From positions 260,495-324,494 of the forward strand of contig JARSSM010000011.1 in NCBI GenBank assembly GCA_029624735.1: a stretch of 64,000 bases of DNA, in the 5' to 3' direction. Positions 13,084-21,851 of this stretch are shown here, piece after piece. Source of the stretch: Defluviicoccus sp. Its GTDB lineage: Bacteria; Pseudomonadota; Alphaproteobacteria; Rhodospirillales; Defluviicoccaceae. The notes beneath the pieces were generated by a model, which worked only from the letters and a program-made list of their open reading frames with translations, searched no databases and was not told the origin of the DNA. Every line of letters starts with the position of its first letter. The first letter of the stretch is position 1. Position numbers and translations under genes: made by a program.

Positions 13084-15594
13084 TCACATAAGGAAGTCGG
13101 CCTCGCCGCTGGTTGCGGGCGCAGCGCCGCCTTCCACCGCTGGTCCCGCGATGGTTGCGATCAGCCCCTCTGCCGCGGCGGCATCGACAGCCGCGCCGTC
13201 CCAACCCGGCGGCTCCAAATCTTCCCCGGCGACGGTTCCTTCGGGCAGAGCGCCGGCATGCCGAGCGCCGTCGTCGCCGGGTGCCGCTTCGGCCGGTTGG
13301 TCAGGCCCTGTCTCGATGGCAAACGCAAGGAATTGCGTGAACTGTTTCAGATTGAAGTTGTTGTCGCTGACAACGATCAGCGTCTGCCGGCCATCGGCAA
13401 GTGGCGGACCGAACGTCATCGCTTCGAGATTGTCGAGCGGGAGCCCCAGAGCGGCGAAGTCGAAGACGAGGTGCTTGTCGACCGCCGGCACGCCGTCGCT
13501 GCCGGCAAGCGCTTCCATCGCCGCAATGTCGGCTGCCCCTTGGGTTTCGATGGCGAACAGGCGCGCGGTGATCCCGAAGCCGGCGGAATAGCCCCGCTCC
13601 AGCGCCAAGAGCGTGCCAGCGTTATCGAGGGCGAGCAGCTCGGACAGGCCATTGCCGGCCGGCGCAAACGGTACGACAGGCGCCACGGCGATGGGCTGCG
13701 TGCGGTAGAGGTATTCCGCGACGGGTTTGCCGGAGGCGGCGTCGAACTTGACGATCCGCACCGGGCTTCCCGCAGCCAGCGTGGCCTCCGGGCCGTCCTG
13801 CACCAGGGCGTTCTCGTTGGCGGTGAACAGACGACGGCCATCCGGCGTGAGCGTCAGGCTCTCGAATGCCAGATTGTTGCGCACGCCTTGCGTCCGCTCG
13901 GCATCGGGCAAGAACTTGGCCGGCACGGCCAATGCTGTCTGCTCCCCGCCGTCGAGCGCGAATGAGCGTACGAACGGCGGGATACCTTCCGCCGTATCGC
14001 CTTCCGAAGCGATGAAAAGCGTGCCGGGGCTTTTCAGCGCGATGCCTTCCGGATCGACGCTGCCTTCACGGTACGGTTCGCCATCGCGGCCGTGCAACGT
14101 CGTGACGGCGGTGAAAACGACGTCGCCAGCATCGAGGCCGCCGTCGCTCAGGTCGATCGTCAGCGTGTAGAAGCGGGCGCTGTTGATCTGGCTGCGGTCG
14201 TCGGAAAGCGCATAGTAGACGCCGCGCGCAGCGTCATAGGTGAGCCCGGAGAGCCCGCCCACGGTCGTGCCGCCGAAGGCGAAGCCGGTCGGGAATTGCG
14301 CCTCACCCAGGAACGTCAGGCTCTGGATGCTCGTTCGCGGAGACTCGTCCGAACTCCCCACAACCCTCACATCGGCCCAGACCAGGCGGTGATCGGAACT
14401 GACCACATCGCGTCCCGCCCGTCCGGCATCGGTACTGCCGATCAGGCGATGACACGGATCCGCACGTTCCGGCCAGAAGACACCCGCGCCCTCGACCGTG
14501 AGACCGGCAACCGATGGCAGCACATAATCAAGGCGCAGGTTGCCGACCGTACGGTCCTGGAAGTCGGCGGTATCGGCGGCCGGATCTCCCTTCTGTTTCA
14601 CGTTGACGCCGCCCTGCAAGCGGGCGGCCTCGGCAGCGCCTTGGCTGACCGGTGTGAAGCCAGCGTTGATCAGCGGGTGGTGCAAGAGCTGGTTCATGGC
14701 GCGGCCTGTGCTGTCGCCGTCAATCGGGTCGGCGTTCAAGTCACCCACGATGATGAACCGCTCGCCGGCACCAAGACCGCCCGAGCGGCCATTGTCATCA
14801 ATGATGTAGCCATCGCGGCCGGGCGTCACGTAGTCGGCAAGGAAACGGATTTCATCATGGTTGCGACGGCCGTTGCGATCCTCCGCGCCGTCGAAAACCG
14901 GTGGCGTTGGGTGCGCCACCAGGATGTGCACTGTCTCGCCCTTGATCTGCACCGGCACGTCCCAGTGGCTCTTGGAGGAGAGCGGCAGCAGCGCCAGCGC
15001 TTGCCCCGGATACCAGTCGGCGGGTGACGGTGTTGCGGGATCGTCGGGTATCAGCGCATCCGGCATCTCCTGCCACCGGAACTGCCGGAACGTCCGCACC
15101 TGATCGTTGAGGATCGGATACTTCGATAGCAAGAGCATGCCGAACTGACCGGGAAAGGCCCCGAACCCCCAGGCATCGTTGGCGTAGCCGGGTGCTCCCG
15201 GCCGCTGCACGGCGCTGCCATTGCGATCGAGATCGAACCCGGATGCGATACCGGTGTTCACCTCGGCATGAAAGACGTACGGATAGGTGATCGGCTCCGC
15301 CCCGTTCTGACCGCGCGAGAGGTAGTGTGCCTGCAACAGCGCCACCGCCGTACCGCTTGCGTCGCGATCGAACTCGTTGATCAGCACGACATCCGGATGG
15401 ACCCGCTGGATGATTTCCGCGACCGCTTGGGCCTGGACGCTGTCGCCGCTTGCGAGCTCATCGATCAGCTGGCCAGGAGCCGGCCGGCTCAACGATGCAT
15501 TGAACGTGGCGACCCGCACCGCCGGCGGTGCCGGGCCGGCGGAAAGCGGGGAGCCACCCTGCATCGTCGCAGTCCGGGCGTCGGCGGATGCCAT
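13084..15594 (-). CDS. Endonuclease/exonuclease/phosphatase domain fused to esterase-like phytase domain
   Basis: An 836-residue two-domain hydrolase. Residues about 25-415 form an endonuclease/exonuclease/phosphatase fold, with the metal-binding INEFD near residue 74, the active-site HPTPP, GDLNADP near residue 290 and the terminal SSDHRLVWAD near residue 405. Residues about 425-765 match the esterase-like activity of phytase domain, a beta-propeller-like fold (GLSGLTYDAARGVYYALSDDR; SVDPEGIAL; NENALV). No signal peptide or membrane helix is visible. The C-terminus is acidic and Ala/Gly-rich and ends ADFLM, reminiscent of type I secretion signals, so export is possible. The ATG lies 1 bp from the stop of the upstream kinase gene, so both are very likely on one transcript. 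Confidence 0.82.
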   Translation of the reverse strand: MASADARTATMQGGSPLSAGPAPPAVRVATFNASLSRPAPGQLIDELASGDSVQAQAVAEIIQRVHPDVVLINEFDRDASGTAVALLQAHYLSRGQNGAEPITYPYVFHAEVNTGIASGFDLDRNGSAVQRPGAPGYANDAWGFGAFPGQFGMLLLSKYPILNDQVRTFRQFRWQEMPDALIPDDPATPSPADWYPGQALALLPLSSKSHWDVPVQIKGETVHILVAHPTPPVFDGAEDRNGRRNHDEIRFLADYVTPGRDGYIIDDNGRSGGLGAGERFIIVGDLNADPIDGDSTGRAMNQLLHHPLINAGFTPVSQGAAEAARLQGGVNVKQKGDPAADTADFQDRTVGNLRLDYVLPSVAGLTVEGAGVFWPERADPCHRLIGSTDAGRAGRDVVSSDHRLVWADVRVVGSSDESPRTSIQSLTFLGEAQFPTGFAFGGTTVGGLSGLTYDAARGVYYALSDDRSQINSARFYTLTIDLSDGGLDAGDVVFTAVTTLHGRDGEPYREGSVDPEGIALKSPGTLFIASEGDTAEGIPPFVRSFALDGGEQTALAVPAKFLPDAERTQGVRNNLAFESLTLTPDGRRLFTANENALVQDGPEATLAAGSPVRIVKFDAASGKPVAEYLYRTQPIAVAPVVPFAPAGNGLSELLALDNAGTLLALERGYSAGFGITARLFAIETQGAADIAAMEALAGSDGVPAVDKHLVFDFAALGLPLDNLEAMTFGPPLADGRQTLIVVSDNNFNLKQFTQFLAFAIETGPDQPAEAAPGDDGARHAGALPEGTVAGEDLEPPGWDGAAVDAAAAEGLIATIAGPAVEGGAAPATSGEADFLM

Positions 15595-15595
15595 C

Positions 15596-18436
15596 TCACT
15601 GGTCGAGAACGTCGCGGATCTTTGCGGTCAGCTCGTCGTGGCGATAGGGCTTGGGCAGGAACGGTGGTGCGTCGTCGAGGCCGACGTTGCTGACAAAAGC
15701 CGTCGGTGCGTAGCCGGAGGTGAGCAGAACCCGGATATCCGGCCTTTCGGCGATGACCTGCTGTGCCAGCTCGATCCCCATAATGTCGCCCGGCAGGATG
15801 ACATCGGTAAAGATCAGGTCGAGCCGGCTTTCCTGCCGCGCGATCTCGATCGCGTCTTGCGCTGTTGCCGCCTGCAGCACGCGATAACCATGCTTGGTAA
15901 GCACGCTCGATGTGCTGCGACGGACGGGATCGTCATCCTCGACGACAAGGATCGTCTCGCCACCGCCTCGGCCATGCCGCCGGGCCGCAGGCGACCGCTC
16001 CGCTTCCGGGACAGGCAGGGATTCAAGCCGAGGCAGGTAGAGCTTGACCGTCGTACCACTGCCGACCGTGCTGTCGACGACAATATGGCCGTCTGACTGG
16101 CGCACGAAGCCGTAGACCATGCTGAGACCGAGGCCGCTGCCCTGGCCCACCTTCTTGGTCGTGAAAAACGGCTCGAAGATGCGGTCGAGGACATCGGGCG
16201 GCATGCCGGCGCCGGTGTCGGCAACAGCAATCATCACGTAGGCGCCGGCCCCGACGGGATCGATCTCGGGCTCGCTTGTTTCCGTGAGCAGGACATTCTC
16301 GGTACTGATGGTCAGGGTGCCACCGTCCGGCATCGCATCGCGGGCGTTAACGACGAGGTTCAAGACCGCGCTCTCCAATTGCGCCCGGTCGATCTTGGTC
16401 TTGCCGAGTTCGGCCCCGAGGTCTTCGCGGATCTCGATCTTCTCACCGAGGGTCCGCCGCAAGAGTTCCGTCATCTCACGCAAGACGTGGTTGAGGTCGA
16501 GCACCGTCGGATGCAGGCGCTGCCGGCGCGAGAAGGCGAGCAATCTGTGGGTCAGCTGCGCGCCCCGCTCGGCCGACCAGATAGCATCGGCGATCAGCTC
16601 GCGCGACTCGCCGTCGAGCGACGGCTTTTCCTCCAGCAGCTGCAGATTGCCGACAATGATCCCCAGAAGATTGTTGAAGTCGTGCGCGATGCCGCCGGTG
16701 AGCTGGCCGATCACCTCGAGGCGTTGCGCGACACGGAGCTGCTCCTCCGTCCGCTTGCGCTCGGTGACGTCCTCCTTCATGCCGACGTAGTGGGTAATAC
16801 GGTTGCTTGCATCGCGGATGGGCGCGATCGCGACCGTCTCCCAGTAGAGATCGCCGTTTTTCTTACGGTTTAGGAACTCGCCACGCCAGACTTGGCCTGA
16901 GGCAATCGTATGCCAGAGGTTTTGGTAGACGTGCGGCGGAACCTGGCCGGACTTGAGGAACCGCGGGTTCTTGCCGGCCACCTCAGCGTAAGTGTAACCG
17001 CTCGTTTCGGTGAACTTCGGGTTGACGTATTCGATCCGACCGTCCTTGTCGGTGATAACCACCGATGACGGGCTCTGTTCGATCGCCTGGAACAGCTTGC
17101 CAAGATCACCTTGGGCGCGTTTGTAGGCAGAGACATCCTGAATGAACAACAGGTGATGTTCGGCGCCGCCCCAGCGCATCGGGATCGCCCGCATCTCGGC
17201 CCTTGCGATGCCACGCTGCGGTTGGATGATCTCGATCTCGGCGACATTGTCGCCGGTGATCGGGTAACCGAACGGCACGCCGATCAGATTGTGGCTGTCC
17301 TGCCGAAACAGCGCCTCGGCGGCCCTGTTGACGTAGCGGATCTCCTGGTTGTGATCGACGATGACGATCGCGACCGACTGCATCTCGATGATCGAGCGCC
17401 AGCGCGCTTCGCTCTCGCGCAGGCTCTCCTCGGCACGCTTGCGGTCGGTGACATCGTCGTAGAGCGCGACGATCTCACCGGTCGGCAAGGTGTAGACGTG
17501 TGCCTCGCGCCAGCAGGAACCATAGTGGTTGCTATGGAAGGCCGCCGGCAAATGCTCGGCGGTGCCGGTCCGGCGCACCCGGCGCATGAGGTTCAGCACA
17601 CCGGTGTCATCCATCCACGGCAGAACGTCGATGATCTTGCGACCAACCGCGGCTTCGCGGGCGATCCCATCGATGCGCTCGGCACTCTTGTTGATGGCGC
17701 TGATGACAAAGTCGTCGCCGTCGCCGGCCCGGCAGACCGCCGCCCCTAAGCGCATGTTCTCGAACATTTCGTGCAAGCGCACTTCACCCTCGCGGCCGCG
17801 GCGGATGATGCGGTTGCTCAGCACAAGAAAGGCGACGGTGAAGCCAGCGAACGGCACGGTCGCGGCAGAGAACACGATCACCGCCGTGCGCACGAAATCC
17901 GCCCTGAGGGTGTGCATGCGGATTTCCGCCAGAACCGCGAAACCGGGCGCGGCGAGTGGGTGGTAAACGGCGATAACGCGCCCTTCTCCCCGATCGGACA
18001 CCACGGCGCCCGCCGGCCCGCCGCCGCCTTCATGCGCGGGACCACTGAGCGCGGTCACAGGGCTTTCGCCAAGCGGCGGCGCTGCCGTCGCTTCATGCTC
18101 GCCGGCCGCGAAGGTGGCAAGTCTGCCGTCGGCCGCAGCGGTGACCAGGAACAGCCGGCCGTCAGGCCCTAAGCTGCGATAAACGGCTGGGTCGATGGCG
18201 GTTGCGAGAAGCGCATCACGCCGGAATTCCGCAGCATCTGGGGCCGGGGCAGGTGGGGCCGCTTCCGCAAGCACCCGGTCCCAGGCTTGCGCCTGTTCCC
18301 GCGCGGCCGCTTGCAGCGCTCGCTCGCGGCCTCGGACCGCGTCCTCATAAACAAGGAGGATGCCCAGGCCTGCCACGGCAAGCGTGAGCGCGGCCGTGAT
18401 CAGGAGGAGCAGTGTCCGGCTTTGTTCATCACTCAT
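15596..18436 (-). CDS. Membrane PAS-domain hybrid histidine kinase with receiver domain
   Basis: A 946-residue sensor kinase. Helix 1 is at about residues 8-30, a periplasmic sensor region follows to about 180, and helix 2 is at about 185-207. Three PAS-like segments span roughly 222-330, 340-440 and 445-560; the last carries a PAC-type tail ([18 protein letters not shown]). The HisKA box [12 protein letters not shown] places the phospho-His at 585. The ATPase shows N box [15 protein letters not shown]1 DTGAGM and G2 [14 protein letters not shown]. The C-terminal receiver has EDDD, phospho-Asp 878 in FTDVILPG and Lys 929. The ATG at 18436 lies within the stop of the response regulator gene (8-bp overlap); earlier ATGs at 18445 and 18475 are alternatives. 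It diverges from the kai operon, so clock input or output is possible but unproven. Confidence 0.9.
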   Translation of the reverse strand: MSDEQSRTLLLLITAALTLAVAGLGILLVYEDAVRGRERALQAAAREQAQAWDRVLAEAAPPAPAPDAAEFRRDALLATAIDPAVYRSLGPDGRLFLVTAAADGRLATFAAGEHEATAAPPLGESPVTALSGPAHEGGGGPAGAVVSDRGEGRVIAVYHPLAAPGFAVLAEIRMHTLRADFVRTAVIVFSAATVPFAGFTVAFLVLSNRIIRRGREGEVRLHEMFENMRLGAAVCRAGDGDDFVISAINKSAERIDGIAREAAVGRKIIDVLPWMDDTGVLNLMRRVRRTGTAEHLPAAFHSNHYGSCWREAHVYTLPTGEIVALYDDVTDRKRAEESLRESEARWRSIIEMQSVAIVIVDHNQEIRYVNRAAEALFRQDSHNLIGVPFGYPITGDNVAEIEIIQPQRGIARAEMRAIPMRWGGAEHHLLFIQDVSAYKRAQGDLGKLFQAIEQSPSSVVITDKDGRIEYVNPKFTETSGYTYAEVAGKNPRFLKSGQVPPHVYQNLWHTIASGQVWRGEFLNRKKNGDLYWETVAIAPIRDASNRITHYVGMKEDVTERKRTEEQLRVAQRLEVIGQLTGGIAHDFNNLLGIIVGNLQLLEEKPSLDGESRELIADAIWSAERGAQLTHRLLAFSRRQRLHPTVLDLNHVLREMTELLRRTLGEKIEIREDLGAELGKTKIDRAQLESAVLNLVVNARDAMPDGGTLTISTENVLLTETSEPEIDPVGAGAYVMIAVADTGAGMPPDVLDRIFEPFFTTKKVGQGSGLGLSMVYGFVRQSDGHIVVDSTVGSGTTVKLYLPRLESLPVPEAERSPAARRHGRGGGETILVVEDDDPVRRSTSSVLTKHGYRVLQAATAQDAIEIARQESRLDLIFTDVILPGDIMGIELAQQVIAERPDIRVLLTSGYAPTAFVSNVGLDDAPPFLPKPYRHDELTAKIRDVLDQ

Positions 18437-18869
18437 TCGGACCATCGCCGGCGGCTGGCCGGCCGCTCGTCGCATCTTCGGCTGCCAGCGGCGCCATCAG
18501 CGTCTCGCGCAGGCTCGCCACGCTGACCGGCTTGTTAAGCGTCGTCACCGACCGCAAACCGCGGAACTCGGCAAGAAGGCGGGCATTCAAGGCGTAATCG
18601 GGGCTGAATCCGGTAATAATGATCACGTTGGCGGTGCAGCGGCGCTTGACCAGCCAAAGGATAAGCTCGTTGCCGTCGATATCCGGCATGACCATGTCGA
18701 TGATGGCGACATCGGGCGGATGGCGGTCGTAAGCCTTCATGAACTCGCGACCGTGGTGCGTCACCTCGACCTGGTAATTGAGCGCAGTGGCGACCCGCTC
18801 CACGAATGCCGCAAAACGCGGCTCGTCATCAACGATCAAGAGGCGCTTTCGCACCATGAACGCATCCAC
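18429..18869 (-). CDS. Stand-alone response regulator receiver protein
   Basis: A 146-residue protein that is essentially one CheY-like receiver. The acidic pair is in LLIVDDEP, the phosphoacceptor Asp in AIIDMVMPD near residue 58, the switch Thr in IIITGF near residue 85 and the Lys in LNKPVS near residue 113. There is no DNA-binding domain. It probably exchanges phosphoryl groups with the hybrid kinase encoded immediately downstream and overlapping it. ATG 18857 (MVRKRLLIVDD) is an equally good start. Confidence 0.9.
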   Translation of the reverse strand: MDAFMVRKRLLIVDDEPRFAAFVERVATALNYQVEVTHHGREFMKAYDRHPPDVAIIDMVMPDIDGNELILWLVKRRCTANVIIITGFSPDYALNARLLAEFRGLRSVTTLNKPVSVASLRETLMAPLAAEDATSGRPAAGDGPNE

Positions 18870-19119
18870 TTAAAGCCTGCCACGTGAAGCCTTCGCTGCG
18901 AGCCGGTCGGTGCTTTCCGGCAGCGAACGTCCGTTCATATCGCACAGCCATCGCCGACAACAAAGGGCTTTCGCTGCGGCTATGGGCTTGACAAGCGGCC
19001 ACAGGCAAGCTCTGTGTCTTTCACATCCCTCCGTGGCAATCAGGCGGTTAGCCTTGTGCGGCTGGATTGAGTAAGGTCGTGCTCGGGGTAACTTCCGGCA
19101 GAAGGCGCCGCCCGCAGGG
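18870..19119. promoter_or_regulatory. 250-bp divergent intergenic region between two-component and kai operons
   Basis: No gene is seen here. It must hold the promoters for the response-regulator operon (leftward) and the kai operon (rightward). A perfect TTGACA occurs on the plus strand at 18988-18993, but the hexamers 17-19 bp downstream (TCTGTG, CTGTGT) are poor -10 matches, so the promoter is uncertain. Confidence 0.35.
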
Positions 19120-20010
19120 GTGGCGCAAGGTACGAAAGCTCTCGTGGACGTGCAAGGATCCGCCGTACTGCTGGTTCGATCGGACGACGAGGTTGAATCC
19201 GCCTTCATCGGCCCGCTGCGAGGGCTTGCCGATGGGGGACTGGAGGTCAGGGCCGCGACCAGTCTTGATCACGCGCTGGCGATCCTGGCCGAAGGAGAGA
19301 CGGATATAATCGTCGCCGAGGCCGTGAGCGATGACGACAGCGCTCTGTTGGAAAGGATAGCGGTCCTGCGCCGGCACGCCACACGAACGCCGATTGTCGT
19401 CATCGCTCCCGCGATCAACGACCGCCTTGTCGAGAAGGCGCGGCGGTCCGGTGCCCAGCATGTGCTTCAAAGCGAAGAAGCCTTACAACCGCTGATGCTT
19501 AGCGTCGTCCGCGAAGCGGTGCGCGATGCGCGAGCGGATGCGCTCTCGGCGGAGGAGGAGATCGGAAGCCTGGGCGCGCTCAGCGGACCCGCGCCGTCGC
19601 CGATCACCGGGCGCAGCCTCGGGATGCAGTCTCTGCGCGAAAAGACACCGGACGAGTTTGAATCGTTGTTGAATGCATACGACACCCTTTTGGACATGCT
19701 ACTTGAGCGGCAAGCGTGCAGACTGGTAGACGATTTCGAGCCAAGGCTGCTTCGCTTTGCGGAACGGCTCGGCATGGTCAACGCCGGCCCGCGCGACGTG
19801 GTCGCGATCCACAAGGCCGCGATCGCCGCCAAGATCGCGCGCGAGCCAGCCATGAGGACCAAGGCCTACTTTGAGGAGGGCCGCCTGTTGATCCTTCAGG
19901 TGATGGGTCACTTGGCTTCGTTCTACCGGTCGTTGTCATGGGGCAAAGCCCCGACCGCGCGCCCGACCGCTTCCGCACCAGAGGGTACGTTCCAAGCATC
20001 GAGGACATAG
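19120..20010 (+). CDS. KaiA/RsbU-like protein: degenerate receiver plus KaiA-type helical C-terminal domain
   Basis: A 296-residue protein directly upstream of kaiB and kaiC. Residues about 13-140 read as a receiver fold, but the phosphoacceptor position after strand 3 ([10 protein letters not shown]) has Glu or Ala instead of Asp, and the usual Lys in the [10 protein letters not shown] segment is absent, so it is a pseudo-receiver. A linker at 141-170 leads to a helical domain at about 172-272. Its pattern [19 protein letters not shown] (225-231) and [19 protein letters not shown] (254-272) matches the spacing of the KaiA C-terminal domain and the related RsbU N-terminus. Cyanobacterial KaiA uses this domain to dimerise and to pull the KaiC tail, stimulating autophosphorylation. 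The GTG start at 19120 is uncertain; GTG 19144 also fits. KaiA function is inferred. Confidence 0.72.
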   Translation: MAQGTKALVDVQGSAVLLVRSDDEVESAFIGPLRGLADGGLEVRAATSLDHALAILAEGETDIIVAEAVSDDDSALLERIAVLRRHATRTPIVVIAPAINDRLVEKARRSGAQHVLQSEEALQPLMLSVVREAVRDARADALSAEEEIGSLGALSGPAPSPITGRSLGMQSLREKTPDEFESLLNAYDTLLDMLLERQACRLVDDFEPRLLRFAERLGMVNAGPRDVVAIHKAAIAAKIAREPAMRTKAYFEEGRLLILQVMGHLASFYRSLSWGKAPTARPTASAPEGTFQASRT

Positions 20011-20020
20011 GGCCTGCGGC

Positions 20021-20323
20021 ATGAGCAAATACACGCTGAAGCTTTACATCGCTGGCCGGACAGCGCGGACCGAGCAAGCGATCTCGACCTTGCGGCAGAT
20101 CTGCGAGGAAGAGCTGGGTCGCGCATACGAACTTGCGGTCATCGATATTCTCGAGCGGCCGCAACTCGCCGAGAACGAGAAGATTCTCGCCACTCCCACG
20201 CTCGTCAAGGAGTTGCCACCACCCTTGCGGCGCGTTGTCGGCGATCTGTCCAATCGGGAGCGGCTGCTGGTCGGCCTTGATCTCGCGGTAAGTGATTCCC
20301 CCAAGCTCGAAAGCGGAGACTGA
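20021..20323 (+). CDS. kaiB: Circadian clock protein KaiB
   Basis: A 100-residue thioredoxin-like protein that in cyanobacteria switches fold, binds the KaiC CI ring and sequesters KaiA. The sequence shows the family N-terminus [18 protein letters not shown], the central [15 protein letters not shown] and the conserved [21 protein letters not shown], where the cis-prolines and the fold-switching half lie. Length is normal. It begins 10 bp after the KaiA-like gene and ends 2 bp before kaiC, so the three are one operon. Confidence 0.96.
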   Translation: MSKYTLKLYIAGRTARTEQAISTLRQICEEELGRAYELAVIDILERPQLAENEKILATPTLVKELPPPLRRVVGDLSNRERLLVGLDLAVSDSPKLESGD

Positions 20324-20325
20324 GA

Positions 20326-21837
20326 GTGGTTGAAGGGCTCAAGAAGACGCCGACCGGCATTCGCGGTTTCGACTTCATCGCCGATGGCGGACTTCCCCAG
20401 GGGCGCACCGTCCTCGTTGCCGGCAGCGCTGGCAGTGGCAAGACGGTCTTCGCGACCCAGTTTCTCGCCGCCGGCGTCCAGGTGGAGGGCGAGAACGGCG
20501 TGTTCGTCACCTTCGAGGAACATCCGAAGGATCTCCGCCGCAACATGGTCAGCTTCGGCTGGGACATTCCGACCCTCGAAGCGGAAGGGAAATGGGCCTT
20601 CGTCGATGCCTCGCCGGAACCGGCGCAGGAAGTTGAGATCGTTGGTGATTACGACTTCGGCGCGCTCTTGGCGCGGATCGAGCACGCGGCCCGGAGCGTC
20701 TCTGCCAAGCGCATCGTGCTTGATTCGATCGGCTGCGTGTTCAGCCATTTTCCGAACGTCAGCCGTGTCCGCTACGAGCTGTTCCGTATTGCCTCCGCTC
20801 TGCGGGAAATGGATCTGACCGCCGTTCTCACCGCCGAACGCACCGAAGAGTACGGCGATATCGCCCGCTACGGCGTGGAGGAATTCGTTGCCGACAGCGT
20901 CGTCATCCTGCGCAACGTCCTTGAGGATGAAAAGCGGCGGCGCACGATCGAGATCTTGAAGCTGCGCGGCACGACCCATCGCAAGGGCGAGTACCCCTTC
21001 ACCGTCATCCCGTACGAGGGGATCATCGTCATCCCGCTGTCGGCGATCGAGCTGAAACAGCGCTCAGCCAACGTGCGCGTCACGTCGGGCAATCCCGATC
21101 TCGACCGGATGTGCGGCGGCGGCCTGTTCCGGGACTCGATCATCCTCATCTCCGGCGCGACCGGAACCGGCAAGACGCTGATGGTAACGCACTTCGTCTC
21201 TGGCGCAGCGGCCTCGGGCGAGCGCTGCCTCCTCCTGGCCTATGAGGAATCGCGCGAGCAGTTGGGCCGTAACGCCATTGGCTGGGGTGTCGATTTCGAT
21301 GCCCTGGAGAAGCAAGGCAAACTCAAGGTCGTCTGCGAGTACCCGGAGTCGGCGAGCCTCGAGGACCACGTCATCCATATCAAGGAACAGATCGATTCCT
21401 TCAAGCCGACGCGGGTCGCGATTGACAGCGTGTCAGCGCTGGAGCGCATCTCCACCATCCGCGGTTTCCGCGAATTCGTGCTCGCCGTGACCTCGTTCAT
21501 CAAGCACAAAGAGATCACCGGCCTGTTCACCGCGACGACGCCGACGCTGACCGGCGGCAGCTCGGTCACCGAGACGCACATCTCCTCGATCACGGACACC
21601 ATCATCTTGCTGCGCTACGTCGAGCTCTACGGCGAGATGCGCCGCGGCGTCACCGTGCTGAAGATGCGCGGCTCGCCGCACGAGAAGGAGATCCGCGAGC
21701 TTTCGATCGATCACACCGGCATGCATATCGGCGCTCCGTTCCGCAACGTCGCCGGCATCCTCGCCGGCAATCCGGTGCAGATCGCGGTCGCCGAGATGGA
21801 GCGTCTCGACCAGTTGTTCACCTCGGTCGGCAGCTAG
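20326..21837 (+). CDS. kaiC: Circadian clock ATPase/autokinase KaiC (double domain)
   Basis: A 503-residue RecA-like double-hexamer ATPase with autokinase and autophosphatase activity. CI: Walker A GSAGSGKT at 33-40 and catalytic Glu64-Glu65 in VTFEEHP. CII: Walker A GATGTGKT at 277-284 and Glu307-Glu308 in AYEESRE. The CII phosphosite loop reads ETHISSITDT, so the sites are Ser420-Ser421 rather than the Ser-Thr of Synechococcus KaiC. The signature GEMRRGVTVLKMRGSPH follows. The C-terminal tail after residue 470 is shorter than in Synechococcus but keeps an A-loop-like segment (AGILAGNPVQIAV). It starts with GTG 2 bp after kaiB. All residues needed for ATP hydrolysis and phosphorylation are present. 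Confidence 0.96.
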   Translation: MVEGLKKTPTGIRGFDFIADGGLPQGRTVLVAGSAGSGKTVFATQFLAAGVQVEGENGVFVTFEEHPKDLRRNMVSFGWDIPTLEAEGKWAFVDASPEPAQEVEIVGDYDFGALLARIEHAARSVSAKRIVLDSIGCVFSHFPNVSRVRYELFRIASALREMDLTAVLTAERTEEYGDIARYGVEEFVADSVVILRNVLEDEKRRRTIEILKLRGTTHRKGEYPFTVIPYEGIIVIPLSAIELKQRSANVRVTSGNPDLDRMCGGGLFRDSIILISGATGTGKTLMVTHFVSGAAASGERCLLLAYEESREQLGRNAIGWGVDFDALEKQGKLKVVCEYPESASLEDHVIHIKEQIDSFKPTRVAIDSVSALERISTIRGFREFVLAVTSFIKHKEITGLFTATTPTLTGGSSVTETHISSITDTIILLRYVELYGEMRRGVTVLKMRGSPHEKEIRELSIDHTGMHIGAPFRNVAGILAGNPVQIAVAEMERLDQLFTSVGS

Positions 21838-21851
21838 AAGGCTGGCCTGTC

